A DNA stretch of 64,000 nt from Erythrobacter sp. (GCF_011765465.1 NZ_CP050265.1:2768425-2832424); one strand, 5' to 3'; shown: positions 26,198-35,316, numbered from the stretch's first letter. Translations and numbers: made by a program. Notes: generated by a model not told the origin, from the sequence alone.

Positions 26198-26218
26198 TGG
26201 TAAATTCGGGTTTTACCA
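26198..26218. promoter_or_regulatory. 7-bp inverted repeat upstream of the sciP operon
   Basis: TGGTAAA, seven-base loop, TTTACCA: a perfect dyad 33 bases before the ATG at 26251 and 118 bases from the divergent mnmA start. It is not the CtrA consensus (TTAA-N7-TTAA). Possible binding site for an unidentified regulator. Confidence 0.4.
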
Positions 26219-26250
26219 CATCTTGAGAACCGCGCGTTAGAACGCAGCCC

Positions 26251-26643
26251 ATGTTCGAAAAGGCCAACTCGATTATTCCCTTGGCGCAGTCCCGCCCGGA
26301 GGGTCGCGCGGGGCAGGACGCCCGGGCTCGTGAAGGCGTGGCCCGTTCCGAGGCCGGTGATCGGCCAGCACGGGGCGGCGAAGCCCTTCGCGCGATCGAC
26401 TGGAGCGAGCTCAACGCGCGACTCGGCGCGGCGCGCGACCTGCGGCTGCTGCTGCGGCGCGATGCCGACCGGAATATCGAGGCCAATGCGGCCAGTTTCG
26501 GGGATGCGGCGGCGCGTTACTTTGCCGCTCTCGGACAAGGCGAACGACCTGTTAACCCTGATGATTTAGAGGCTCGCAAAGCCTCGGGCGGCATTCTTCG
26601 TGCAAGCGAAGGGGATGCGGCAACAGGCGATGCGAGAGACGAT
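26251..26643 (+). CDS. Hypothetical protein cotranscribed with sciP
   Basis: 130-131 residues ending in the TGA at 26644-26646 whose last base begins the sciP ATG. Low-complexity N-terminus rich in Ala, Arg and Glu, then a better-structured helical segment (IDWSELNARLGAARDLRLLLRRDADRNIEANAASFGDAAARYFAALG). The conserved-looking DWSELxARLxAARDLR motif suggests a small regulatory or structural protein. Overlap with sciP implies coupled translation and possibly a function in the same cell-cycle or flagellar programme. Upstream of its ATG, an inverted repeat TGGTAAA...TTTACCA (26198-26218) may be regulatory. Confidence 0.7.
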
Positions 26644-26645
26644 TG

Positions 26646-26945
26646 ATGATTGAGAACCAGGACATCCGCCCCGCTCAGGTGATCGGCCCGCTCGGTGAGC
26701 CGCTGACCCTAGAGGACCTGCCTTCGCCCGATACGAAGCGCTGGGTCGTGCGGCGCAAGGCCGAAGTGGTCGCCGCGGTCAACGGCGGATTGCTCACCCT
26801 CGACGAGGCGCTGGAGCGCTATGGCCTGACGCTTGAGGAATTCGCCTCGTGGCAGCGCGCGGTGGACCGGGTGGGGATGCACGGCCTGCGCGTCACCAAG
26901 ATCCAGTTCTACCGCGAGAAATACGAGCGGCAGCTCAACTTCTGA
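26646..26945 (+). CDS. sciP: CtrA inhibitor SciP (DUF1153)
   Basis: 99 residues; ATG overlaps the preceding stop (TGATG). Strong match to the alphaproteobacterial SciP/DUF1153 family: VIGPLGEPLTLEDLPSPDTKRWV at residues ~12-34, RRKAEVVAAVNGGLLTLDEALERYGLTLEEFASW forming the HTH, and RVTKIQFYREKYERQ at the end. In Caulobacter SciP represses CtrA-dependent transcription during G1 and binds DNA on its own. Its presence is a clear alphaproteobacterial marker. A GC hairpin follows about 20 bases after the stop. Confidence 0.95.
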   Translation: MIENQDIRPAQVIGPLGEPLTLEDLPSPDTKRWVVRRKAEVVAAVNGGLLTLDEALERYGLTLEEFASWQRAVDRVGMHGLRVTKIQFYREKYERQLNF

Positions 26946-26965
26946 ATTCCACCACCGCAAAGCCC

Positions 26966-27000
26966 GCCCGGCGGTGCGCCTGCCCGGTGCGCCGCCGGGC
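26966..27000. terminator. GC-rich hairpin after sciP, candidate terminator
   Basis: GCCCGGCGG pairs with CCGCCGGGC across a 17-base loop that can itself pair in part. No T-run follows, so it is at most a weak intrinsic terminator or a mRNA-stabilising hairpin. Confidence 0.45.
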
Positions 27001-27141
27001 GCTTGCTTATGGGCGCGTGAGATCCTGCGGAAGCGGCTGCCGCGCGGGCAAGGCTGGAACCGACGCGCTCGTCCTTCGTCTAGGCTCCAAGTCATCAGTC
27101 GAACCGCGCATTGCCGCCGCGCGCGCGGCTCCCTATGTAGG

Positions 27142-27168
27142 TTGCGCAAGGTGCACTAGGCATATAAT
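27142..27168 (+). promoter_or_regulatory. Candidate promoter of the RND efflux operon
   Basis: TTGCGC, 15-base spacer, then a perfect TATAAT. The spacer is shorter than optimal, which could make it activator-dependent. Expected leader about 85 bases to the ATG at 27262. Confidence 0.4.
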
Positions 27169-27261
27169 ACACCATCAGATCGGCGGCTGCCCTCGCGGGT
27201 GGACGCGATCGGCCGGGGCATGACACGTGAAAAGCGATCGGCCGGTCTCGAGGGAAGCGCA

Positions 27262-28455
27262 ATGAATTACGAGACGACCATCACGGCAGAGGCGGCGGAC
27301 AGCGTTCCGGCCGAAGTCGCCGCGGGCGAGGGGACGCAGGAGTCCCCGCTGCTGCGCTGGCTGCTGATCGGCGGCGGCGGGCTGCTCGCCCTGCTGCTTG
27401 CGATCGCCGCCTACTTCGCGCTTGCGGGCGGCCAGCCGACTCCGGCTGCCGACGACAAGTCGCAGGCACCTGTGGTGAGCGTCGTCGTTCCCGGCCGCAC
27501 CACGATCGAAGGCACGGTCGAGGTTCCCGGCACGATCGCCGCGCGGCGGCCCATGCCGGTCGGCGTCGCGGGCGAAGGCGGGCAGGTCCTGAGCGTGCGG
27601 GTCGATGCTGGCGACTGGGTGCGCGCGGGCGAAGTGCTCGCGGTGATCGATCGCTCCGTGCAAAGTCAGCAGGCAGAGGCGCAGGCCGCGCAGGTCGAGG
27701 TCGCGCGCGCCGATGCGCGGCTTGCCGAGGCCAATCTCGAACGTGCGCTGCAGCTGGTCGAGCGTGGCTTCGTTTCCAAGGCGGATGTCGACCGCCTGCG
27801 CGCCACGCGCGATTCGGCGGTCGCCCGGGTCCGCGTGGCCGAAGCGCAGCTCGAGGAATTGCAGGCCCGCAACGCCCGTCTCAACGTGATTTCGCCGGCC
27901 TCGGGCTATGTCCTCGAACGTAATGTGGAGCCGGGCCAGACGGTCGGGGCGGGCAGCGGCGCGCTGTTCCGGATCGCGAGCGGCGGCGAGATGGAAGTGC
28001 TCGCGCAGGTCAGCGAGGACCAGCTCGCGAGCCTTTCGGTCGGCATTCCGGCCTCCGTCGTGCCGAGCGGTTCGGACAAGGAGTTTTCCGGCCAGGTGTG
28101 GCAGCTTTCCCCGGTGATCGACCCGCAGACCCGGCAGGGCACGGCGCGCATCGCGCTGCCCTTCGCCCCCGAGCTGCGTCCCGGCGGCTTTGCCACGGCG
28201 CGGATCAACTCGGGCGCCGTGACCGCGACTCTCCTGCCCGAAAGCGCGGTGCTGGCCGACGATGACGGCGCTTTCGTCTATGTCGTCGACAACGAGAACA
28301 AGGCGCAGCGTGTCGGCGTGCGCACCGGCATGGTGACCGCCGACGGGATCGCCATCATCGAGGGCCTCGACGGGACCGAGGAAATCGTGCTCAAGGCGGG
28401 CGGCTTCCTCAATCCGGGCGAGACGGTGAACCCGCGCCGCGCCGGGCGGGAATGA
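27262..28455 (+). CDS. RND efflux periplasmic adaptor (membrane fusion protein)
   Basis: 397 residues from ATG 27262, preceded by GAGGGA 8 bases upstream; in-frame ATGs at 27199 and 27220 are alternatives. A single N-terminal anchor (LLRWLLIGGGGLLALLLAIAAYFALA) is followed by barrel-sandwich/lipoyl halves (GTIAARRPMPVGVAGEGGQVLSVRVDAGDWV and VISPASGYVLERNVEPGQTVG), a helical hairpin (QQAEAQAAQVEVARADARLAEANLERAL), a beta-barrel and C-terminal domain. It is the periplasmic adaptor for the permease 84 bases downstream. No outer-membrane TolC-like gene is adjacent, so a channel from elsewhere must serve it. Substrate cannot be told from sequence. Confidence 0.92.
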   Translation: MNYETTITAEAADSVPAEVAAGEGTQESPLLRWLLIGGGGLLALLLAIAAYFALAGGQPTPAADDKSQAPVVSVVVPGRTTIEGTVEVPGTIAARRPMPVGVAGEGGQVLSVRVDAGDWVRAGEVLAVIDRSVQSQQAEAQAAQVEVARADARLAEANLERALQLVERGFVSKADVDRLRATRDSAVARVRVAEAQLEELQARNARLNVISPASGYVLERNVEPGQTVGAGSGALFRIASGGEMEVLAQVSEDQLASLSVGIPASVVPSGSDKEFSGQVWQLSPVIDPQTRQGTARIALPFAPELRPGGFATARINSGAVTATLLPESAVLADDDGAFVYVVDNENKAQRVGVRTGMVTADGIAIIEGLDGTEEIVLKAGGFLNPGETVNPRRAGRE

Positions 28456-28539
28456 CGCTGGCCTGCCGACCGACACAGGCGCGCGCGGGCCGGCCGGGCA
28501 GTGCCGACTGACGAGTGCCAGGAAACGAGTGACTGACGA

Positions 28540-31500
28540 ATGAGCCTCCGCAACATCTCCGCATGGTCGATTCGCAACCCGGTGATCCCGCTGGTGCTGT
28601 TCACCGCGCTGCTGATCGCCGGGATCGTCAGCTTCATGCGGATGGACGTGACCAACAACCCGGACGTCGATTTCCCGGCGGTGCAGGTCACCATCGTCCA
28701 GCCGGGCGCTTCGCCGGTCGAGATCGAGAACCAGATCACCCAGCGGGTCGAGGCCGCCGTGCGTTCGATCAACGGGGTCAATTCGATCCAATCGAGCGCG
28801 AGCGAGGGTTCGTCGGGCACGTTCGTCGAATTCGAGATCGGGACCGACCTGATCGAAGCGGTGAGCGAAGTGACGACCGCGATCGATTCGATCCGCGGCC
28901 AGCTGCCCGACGGCATCCTCGAACCGCGCGTGCAGAAGGTCCAGGTGGTGGGCGAGCCGATCGGCTATTTCGCGGTCGAGGCCGACGACATGACGATCGA
29001 GGAGCTGAGTTGGTTCATCGACGACACCGTCTCGAAGCGCCTGCTGAAGATCGACGGCATGGCCGAGGTCGAGCGCTTCGGCGGAGTCGACCGCGAGATC
29101 GAGGTGATCCTCGATCCCGCCAAGATCCAGGCGCTGGGCGTCACGGCCTCCCAGATCAACAACGTCCTGCGCCAGACCAATCTCGACGCGGCGGGAGGGC
29201 TTACCGAATTGGGCGGGACGCGCCAGTCGCTGCGCGTGCTCGGCAATGCCGAGACGGCCTATGAATTGTCGCAGCGCCAGATACAGCTCGGCGGCGGGCG
29301 CACAATCCGCCTCGCCGATATCGCCACCGTGCGCGACGGCTATTCGGAGCGCACCTCTCTGAGCGAGGTCAACGGCAAGGAAGTGGTCAACTTCCTGATG
29401 AACCGCGCGCGCGGCTCGTCCGACCTCGCCGTCTACGACAAGGCGCTCGAGGAAATGGAGGCGATGGAGCAGGAGATCGAGGGGATCGAATTCATCCCGC
29501 TCGGCACCAGCACCAATTATACGCGCGACCAGTACACCTCCTCGATCTGGGCGCTGGTCGAAGGCGCGCTGCTCGCGGTGGTGATCGTCTTCCTGTTCCT
29601 GCGCGACTGGCGCGCGACCTTCATCTCGGCGGTGGCGATCCCGCTGTCGGCGATCCCGACTTTCTGGTTCATGGACCTGCTGGGCTTCAATCTGAACTTT
29701 CTCTCGCTGCTTGCGCTTGCGCTTGTCGCGGGCGTGCTGGTCGACGATGCGATCGTGGAGATCGAGAATATCGTGCGCCATATGCGCATGGGCAAGTCGG
29801 CCTACCAGGCGAGCATCGACGCCGCCGACGAGATCGGCCTGCCGGTGGTCGCGACCTCCTTCTGCATCGTCGCCGTGTTCCTTCCCGTGGGCCTGATGCC
29901 GGGCGTTTCGGGCCAGTTCTTCCAGAACTTCGGCCTGACCGTGGTGGTCGCCGTGCTCATGTCGCTCGCGGTCGCGCGCATGGTGACGCCGCTGATGGCG
30001 GCCTATTTCCTCAAGGCCAAGGGCCACGGCGCGCACGGCGAGGGCGTCTGGATGGACCGCTACATGGCGGTGCTCGGCTGGACGCTCGACACCGGCAAGA
30101 TGGCCGCGCGCCGCGCCGGGGTAGAGGGACCGCGTTCGCGCCTCGTCTATATCCTCGCGCTGCTGCTGACGGTGATCTTGCTGCTGGGCGTGACCGGCTT
30201 TGCGATGTTCATCGTGTTCGACCTGCTGACGAAGCTGAACGTGCCGGACCAGGTTGCGAGCGCAGTGTCGAGCGATCCCTACGGCCTCCTCTATCACCTT
30301 GTCGCCAAGACCTTCGAAGTCGTCATCGTGCTGCTGACCTCGGCCCTTGCCTTTGTCGCGGGCTTGGGCGTGTTCAAACTCGTCGAGCTTACCGCCAATG
30401 CCGGTGGGCGCTTCGGCAGCGGGATTCGCTACCTCACCGCGCGTTTCTACGACCACCGCGTGTGGATGCTCGGCGTGGGCTGGTTCTCGCTGCTCGTCAC
30501 GATCCTGCTGTTCGGCCAGATCCCGGGCCAGTTCCAGCCGACCATCGACGACGAGAATTCCCGCGTCGAGATCGAGACCGTACCCGGCACGACGCTCGAG
30601 GAGACCAGGCGGATCGTGAACTCGGTCGCAGAACGGCTGTCCGAGGAACCCGAAGTCGAACGCCAGCTGCAGCGCATCCGCCAGGGCGCGAGCTCGTCGA
30701 TCTTCGTCAAGCTCAAGGACGACCGCGAGCGCACCTCGATCGAGTTCGAGCGCGAGCTTGCCCCGGTCCTCGCGCAGATTCCCGATGCGCGCGTGCGCTT
30801 CCAGTCGCAGAGCGCGGGCTTCGGTTCGGGCCGCGACCTCACCATCATGTTGGCCGGGTCCGATCCCGACCTGCTCGAGGAAACCGCGCTCACCCTCGTC
30901 GAACAGATGAAGGAACTCGACACGCTGGTCGCGCCGCGCATCGCGGCCGACCTCAACCGGCCCGAGATCATCATCACCCCGCGTGAGAAGATCGCTGCCG
31001 ATCTCGGCGTGACCACCGCAGCGCTGTCGCAGACGATACGCATCGCGACCTTGGGCGAGATCGAGCAGAACGCGGCGCGCTTCTCGCTTTCCGATCGCCA
31101 GATCCCGATCAAGGTCCGCCTCAGCGACGAGGCGCGCGGCGATCTCACCAATATCCGCAACCTGCCGGTGCAGACCGCGGGCGGCGGGTCGGTCCCGCTC
31201 GGCCGGGTGGCGACGATCGAGTTCGGCTCCGGCCCGACCACGATCCAGCGCTACAACCAGAGCCGCCGTGTGCTGATCGGAGCCGACCTTGCGAGCGGGG
31301 TGCTCAAAGGCGAAGCGCAGCAGCAGGTCGATGCCCTGCCGATCCTCCAGAACCTCCCGACCGGCGTGATCCGCGACGCGGTGGGCGAGGAGGAATGGCA
31401 GGCCGAGCTGATCCAGAACCTGATCGTCGCGATCATCTCGGGCGTGCTGCTGGTCTTCGCCGTGCTGGTGCTGCTCTACAAGCGGCTGATGAGCCCGCTG

Positions 31501-32079
31501 GTCAACATGACCTCGCTCGCGCTCGCACCATTGGGTGGCGTGCTGCTGATCTGGCTCGTAGGGATGCCGCAGTCGATGCCGGTCTATATCGGCATCCTGC
31601 TGCTGCTCGGCATCGTGTCGAAGAACTCGATCCTGCTGATCGACTTCGCGATCGAGGAGATGGACCGCGGCACGTCCAAGCTCGAGGCGATCATGGAGGC
31701 GGGTCACAAGCGCGCCCAGCCGATCGTGATGACCACCGTGGCAATGACCGCGGGCATGGTCCCGGTCGCGCTCTCGCTGTCTGGTGACGGGGCATGGCGC
31801 CAGCCGATGGGCATCGTCGTGATCGGCGGCCTGCTGCTCTCGACCCTGCTCACGCTGCTGATCGTGCCCGCGGGCTTCAGCCTTGCCGATGGCTTCGAGA
31901 AGCGCGTCGGCCCGTGGCTGCGCGAGCGGATGCTGACTTACCGCCCCGGCGACGACGGCCGCGCGGCTCCCCCGGCAAGCGGCGGCGAGCCGGTCGGTCC
32001 GCGCCCCGATGCGCCCGTTTCGGGCGGCTCGCCCGTGCCCGCCCGCCGTCTTCCGCCCGGGACCGAACCGGCGGAGTGA
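28540..32079 (+). CDS. RND-family efflux permease with an unusual central insertion
   Basis: 1179 residues, about 130 more than most AcrB/MdtC-type pumps. The N-terminal TM1 (IRNPVIPLVLFTALLIAGIV) and porter domain are normal; TM4 carries the proton-relay-type Asp in ALVAGVLVDDAIVEIEN. Between TM6 and TM7, residues ~520-630 hold an extra segment with two strongly hydrophobic stretches (LVYILALLLTVILLLGVTGFAM and TFEVVIVLLTSALAFVAGLGVF) joined by a short loop. The second half resumes at ARFYDHRVWMLGVGWFSLLVTILLFG and keeps the TM7-12 set, ending in a Pro/Gly-rich tail. The Lys-equivalent region GIVSKNSILLIDFAIEEM is intact. Hydrophobe or drug export is typical; HAE-type rather than heavy-metal is suggested by the single Asp-Asp pair. 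Confidence 0.93.
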   Translation: MSLRNISAWSIRNPVIPLVLFTALLIAGIVSFMRMDVTNNPDVDFPAVQVTIVQPGASPVEIENQITQRVEAAVRSINGVNSIQSSASEGSSGTFVEFEIGTDLIEAVSEVTTAIDSIRGQLPDGILEPRVQKVQVVGEPIGYFAVEADDMTIEELSWFIDDTVSKRLLKIDGMAEVERFGGVDREIEVILDPAKIQALGVTASQINNVLRQTNLDAAGGLTELGGTRQSLRVLGNAETAYELSQRQIQLGGGRTIRLADIATVRDGYSERTSLSEVNGKEVVNFLMNRARGSSDLAVYDKALEEMEAMEQEIEGIEFIPLGTSTNYTRDQYTSSIWALVEGALLAVVIVFLFLRDWRATFISAVAIPLSAIPTFWFMDLLGFNLNFLSLLALALVAGVLVDDAIVEIENIVRHMRMGKSAYQASIDAADEIGLPVVATSFCIVAVFLPVGLMPGVSGQFFQNFGLTVVVAVLMSLAVARMVTPLMAAYFLKAKGHGAHGEGVWMDRYMAVLGWTLDTGKMAARRAGVEGPRSRLVYILALLLTVILLLGVTGFAMFIVFDLLTKLNVPDQVASAVSSDPYGLLYHLVAKTFEVVIVLLTSALAFVAGLGVFKLVELTANAGGRFGSGIRYLTARFYDHRVWMLGVGWFSLLVTILLFGQIPGQFQPTIDDENSRVEIETVPGTTLEETRRIVNSVAERLSEEPEVERQLQRIRQGASSSIFVKLKDDRERTSIEFERELAPVLAQIPDARVRFQSQSAGFGSGRDLTIMLAGSDPDLLEETALTLVEQMKELDTLVAPRIAADLNRPEIIITPREKIAADLGVTTAALSQTIRIATLGEIEQNAARFSLSDRQIPIKVRLSDEARGDLTNIRNLPVQTAGGGSVPLGRVATIEFGSGPTTIQRYNQSRRVLIGADLASGVLKGEAQQQVDALPILQNLPTGVIRDAVGEEEWQAELIQNLIVAIISGVLLVFAVLVLLYKRLMSPLVNMTSLALAPLGGVLLIWLVGMPQSMPVYIGILLLLGIVSKNSILLIDFAIEEMDRGTSKLEAIMEAGHKRAQPIVMTTVAMTAGMVPVALSLSGDGAWRQPMGIVVIGGLLLSTLLTLLIVPAGFSLADGFEKRVGPWLRERMLTYRPGDDGRAAPPASGGEPVGPRPDAPVSGGSPVPARRLPPGTEPAE

Positions 32080-32127
32080 TCGCAAGGGACGTGACGCGAG
32101 CGGCGTTCCGGCGCTATCGGTGCCTTC

Positions 32128-33417
32128 ATGGCGAGCACTAGTCCCGGCTCCTATCCCTATGGCGGTGCGCCGCTGCCGCCCGACCGCGCGCGGCGGATGC
32201 GCTGGACCGCGACCGGAATGCTCGCTGCGATGGCGGCGATCTTCTTCACGACGCACGGCTTCGTCGGCAGCCACCCCGCATGGGGGTATGTCAATGCCTT
32301 CGCCGAGGCGGCGATGGTGGGCGGGCTGGCCGACTGGTTCGCGGTGACCGCGCTGTTCCGCCACCCCTTGGGCCTGCCGATCCCGCACACTGCGATCATC
32401 CCGCAGAACAAGGACCGGATCGCCGACACGATGGCGTCCTTTCTGCGCGAGAATTTCCTCACCCCCGCGGTCGTCGCGCGGCGAATGTCGAACATGAACG
32501 TCGCGCGCGCGATCGGCGATTTCCTCGTCGCCAGCCCCGAACGCGGGGGCGAGGACGCGCGCTCGCGCATCACGGCGGGCGCGGCGGAACTGATCGCGGA
32601 AGTGCTCGAATCGCTCGATCCCGACCGGCTCGGCAACCAGGTAAGGAGCGGGCTTGCGGGCCAGCTTGCCAAGATCGAGATCTCGCCGCTCGCAGGCCGC
32701 ATGATCGAGAGCATGATGGCCGACAAGCGCCACCAGCCGCTGATCGACGGGCTGATCCGCTGGGCCGGGCTGACGCTGGAGGACAACGAGGACACGATCC
32801 GCGCGATCATCCACGAACGCACCTACCGTATCGTCCGCTGGATCGGGCTGGAGGACAAGGTGTCCGGTCCGGTGCTCGACGGGCTCTACAAGCTATTGGC
32901 CGAGGTGCTGGTCGATCCCGACCACCCGCTGCGCCACAAGGTCGAGGAAGGGCTGCAGAAACTCGCGCAGGACCTCCAGCACGATCCCGAAACGCGCGAG
33001 CGGGTCGAGGAACTGAAGCGCGAACTGCTCGAGAACCCGGCGGTCGCCGAATGGTGGATGGGCGTGTGGGAGCGTATGCGCCGCTCGCTGATCCGCCGCG
33101 CGCGCGACGCGGAAAGCGGGATGGGGGCGGAAATGCGCTCGACGTTGGCGGAGCTTGGACACGCATTGAAACAGGACGAGCGGTTGCAGGTCCAGATCAA
33201 CCGCTTCGCCCGCCGCACCATGGTGGGCGTCGCGACTCGCTACGGCTCGCAGATCGTCACGCTGGTGTCGGACACGGTTAAGCGCTGGGACGCGACCACG
33301 ATCACCGACCGGGTCGAAGGCGCGGTCGGACGCGACCTCCAGTTCATCCGCATCAACGGCACGCTGGTCGGCGGGCTGGTGGGGATGACCCTCCACTTCA
33401 TCACGGGGTTTCTGTGA
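32128..33417 (+). CDS. DUF445 family membrane-associated protein
   Basis: 429 residues. N-terminal membrane segment (MLAAMAAIFFTTHGFVG), then the DUF445 signature EAAMVGGLADWFAVTALFRHPLGLPIPHTAIIPQNKDRI at residues ~55-95, a long helical middle, and a C-terminal membrane segment (LVGGLVGMTLHFITGFL). The family (YheB/YjiN-like) is widespread and uncharacterised, often suspected of envelope roles. The start 48 bases after the permease stop suggests possible co-transcription with the RND genes. Confidence 0.9.
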   Translation: MASTSPGSYPYGGAPLPPDRARRMRWTATGMLAAMAAIFFTTHGFVGSHPAWGYVNAFAEAAMVGGLADWFAVTALFRHPLGLPIPHTAIIPQNKDRIADTMASFLRENFLTPAVVARRMSNMNVARAIGDFLVASPERGGEDARSRITAGAAELIAEVLESLDPDRLGNQVRSGLAGQLAKIEISPLAGRMIESMMADKRHQPLIDGLIRWAGLTLEDNEDTIRAIIHERTYRIVRWIGLEDKVSGPVLDGLYKLLAEVLVDPDHPLRHKVEEGLQKLAQDLQHDPETRERVEELKRELLENPAVAEWWMGVWERMRRSLIRRARDAESGMGAEMRSTLAELGHALKQDERLQVQINRFARRTMVGVATRYGSQIVTLVSDTVKRWDATTITDRVEGAVGRDLQFIRINGTLVGGLVGMTLHFITGFL

Positions 33418-33439
33418 CGCCGGCCGCGCCCGCGCTTCT

Positions 33440-34372
33440 CTACCTGATCGCGTAGGTGACGCGGGTCTCCCAGAAGGCCGGGACGGGATTGCCCTCGTCG
33501 TCCTTCGCCGGCTTGAAACGGGCGTGCTTGATGAGGTTGAGGCAGGCGGTCTCGTTGAAGCTCGCCGGGCCGGAGAAATCGGTCACCTCGCAGAAGCTCA
33601 CGCGGCCCGTCTTGCCGACGGTGAGCCTTACGTTGACCGACCCTTCTTCCTCTTTCCTGAGCAGATGAGCGGGGTAATCCTCGATGATTTCCCGGACCCA
33701 CGCCTCCTGCCCGTCGGGTTCGGGTGGGGTCCATCCGTCGGAGCCCTGCCCCTCGAGCCTGTCCGTCAGGTCGGCGGTGCAGGTGGCGAGATCGGCCATC
33801 GCCTTTCCGAAGCCGTCGAATTCGAGCGTGACCGGTTCGATGATCGCGCCTTCCATGTGCAGGCTTTCGATCCCTGAAAGCCGCTCGGCGACAAGCTTCT
33901 CGCTGACCCCCGTGTCTGAAGCGCTCGCCGCGGCGAGGTCGACCTCTTCGTCCGCGAGCGAAGCATCGGGCTCGATGAGATCGACCACCGGAAGCTCGGG
34001 GACCGCATCCATCGGCCGGACCCCGAACAGGACCAGCACGGGCCGCCCCGCGCTGCTGGTGACCTTGACGTAATTGCGCTCGGCCTTTCCCGCCTCTGCG
34101 AAGGCGAAGCGCACCGTCGGGCCGTAGGGGTCGCGCATCGGGCGGCCGATGAAGGTCAGGTTGACGCTCGGCCCCGGGCCGCCCTTGTCGATCCACAGCG
34201 TCACCGCGTCCTCGCCCGCGCCGAAATCGCGCGCGATGCGGCACTTGTCGTCGTATGTGCGCAATTCCCAGTCCGAAGCGGGCGCGAGTTCGAGAGTGCC
34301 GGCGGAGGCTGGCGCAGACGGCGCGAGCGCGGCCCCAGCGAGCGCCGCGAGCGCGAGCTTGTTCCTCTTCAT
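33440..34372 (-). CDS. Secreted protein with C-terminal TonB-C-like domain (paralogue 1)
   Basis: 310 residues from ATG 34372 (signal peptide ends near APSAPASAG); a longer in-frame extension overlaps the upstream gene and is rejected. The middle is acidic without known motifs. The last ~90 residues (WVREIIEDYPAHLLRKEEEGSVNVRLTVGKTGRVSFCEVTDFSG...FNETACLNLIKHARFKPAKD) match the beta-alpha-beta fold of the TonB C-terminal domain, and two Cys in this part could form a disulfide. Unlike TonB, there is no membrane anchor or Pro-rich linker, so it is a periplasmic orphan TonB-C protein. A related protein is encoded directly upstream (34390-35316). Confidence 0.8.
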   Translation of the reverse strand: MKRNKLALAALAGAALAPSAPASAGTLELAPASDWELRTYDDKCRIARDFGAGEDAVTLWIDKGGPGPSVNLTFIGRPMRDPYGPTVRFAFAEAGKAERNYVKVTSSAGRPVLVLFGVRPMDAVPELPVVDLIEPDASLADEEVDLAAASASDTGVSEKLVAERLSGIESLHMEGAIIEPVTLEFDGFGKAMADLATCTADLTDRLEGQGSDGWTPPEPDGQEAWVREIIEDYPAHLLRKEEEGSVNVRLTVGKTGRVSFCEVTDFSGPASFNETACLNLIKHARFKPAKDDEGNPVPAFWETRVTYAIR

Positions 34373-34389
34373 GCTGTTCCCCCGTTCAG

Positions 34390-35316
34390 TCAGTTCATCG
34401 CATAGGTGATCGTGGTCGCGTAAAAGGAGCGCATCGGCGCACCCGTCGCATCGCGGGCGGGCTTGAACCGCGCCCGGCGCATTTCCCGGCAGACGGTGGG
34501 ATCGAGGTGCTTCGCCTCGGTCGAGCGCTCGAGGTGGCAATCCTCCACCGTGCCATCGAGCCCGATGATCACGCGCATCCGGAAAACGGCCATCTCACCG
34601 CGCAAAAGGGCTTCGTCGGAGTAGGTCTGCATGATGCGCCGGACGATGTATTTCTGGTTCGTCCATTCGGGCGGGGCGTAGGCGCGATGCTTTTCGGCAT
34701 CGAGGCCCCATTGCGTGAGCAGGTCGGACGTGCAGATATTGAGCGCCTGCAGCGGCTCGGCGAGATTGCCCGTTTCGAAACTGACGACCGTCTCGCCTTT
34801 CGCAACGACGATCCGCGCGGCCTCGCCCGCTGCGTCGAGATCGATACCGGCAGACCAGAGCGAGGGGCCTTCGTCGGCACTATCGGTGCTGCTTCCCTTG
34901 CTGTCGCCGAGTTTGAAACTGGTGAATATCAGCGCGTTGCCGAACCCCTCCACGAGCCCGTGTCCGTGGTCGTCGCTTTCGCGCATCGGTCTGCCGCTCC
35001 GGTGACCTACGGAAAGCCTCGGGGCGTTGTAGAAAGCCTTCATCTGCGACCCGGCCAACGTCAGTCCGAAGGCGCCCCCCGGCGCAGCCTGGTCGATCAG
35101 CAGGAGGTGCTTTTCCTCCTCATTGCCGAACAGGCCGGTCAGGCGGCAACGGTTCTCCCCGAAATCGAGATTCCAGGGGCCAACGGGGTCAAGCCGGATT
35201 GCCCCTTCGCGGGCGGCGAGATCGTCCGGGAAATCCTGCGCAAGCGCGGGGCTCGCGGCGAGGAAAGAGATCGCGAAGCCGAGCCACGCGGCATCCGGTA
35301 ACGCCCTGACGTTCAT
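34390..35316 (-). CDS. Secreted protein with C-terminal TonB-C-like domain (paralogue 2)
   Basis: 308 residues. Signal peptide ends SFLAASPALAQ. Same plan as paralogue 1: N-terminal domain with WNLDFGENRCRLTGLFG, middle acidic region, and a TonB-C-like end (FRMRVIIGLDGTVEDCHLERS...CREMRRARFKPARDATGAPMRSFYATTITYA). The terminal ARFKPA-x-D-x(2)-G-x-P motif is shared with paralogue 1, evidence of tandem duplication. The two genes are 17 bases apart. No TonB-dependent receptor is adjacent. Function unknown. Confidence 0.8.
   Translation of the reverse strand: MNVRALPDAAWLGFAISFLAASPALAQDFPDDLAAREGAIRLDPVGPWNLDFGENRCRLTGLFGNEEEKHLLLIDQAAPGGAFGLTLAGSQMKAFYNAPRLSVGHRSGRPMRESDDHGHGLVEGFGNALIFTSFKLGDSKGSSTDSADEGPSLWSAGIDLDAAGEAARIVVAKGETVVSFETGNLAEPLQALNICTSDLLTQWGLDAEKHRAYAPPEWTNQKYIVRRIMQTYSDEALLRGEMAVFRMRVIIGLDGTVEDCHLERSTEAKHLDPTVCREMRRARFKPARDATGAPMRSFYATTITYAMN

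Larger units (their letters stand above)
26946..27261. other. 316-base intergenic region between sciP and the RND operon
   Basis: Holds the GC hairpin near sciP and a candidate promoter with a TATAAT hexamer near 27163 for the RND efflux operon. No convincing coding frame seen. Confidence 0.55.

Noticed and set aside
27175..32814. Very long open frame on the minus strand, 1879 codons, opposite the RND genes
   Set aside because: It is antisense to two well-supported genes, is full of Arg/His/Asp-rich low-complexity, has no family motif, and arises from high GC with strong codon bias.
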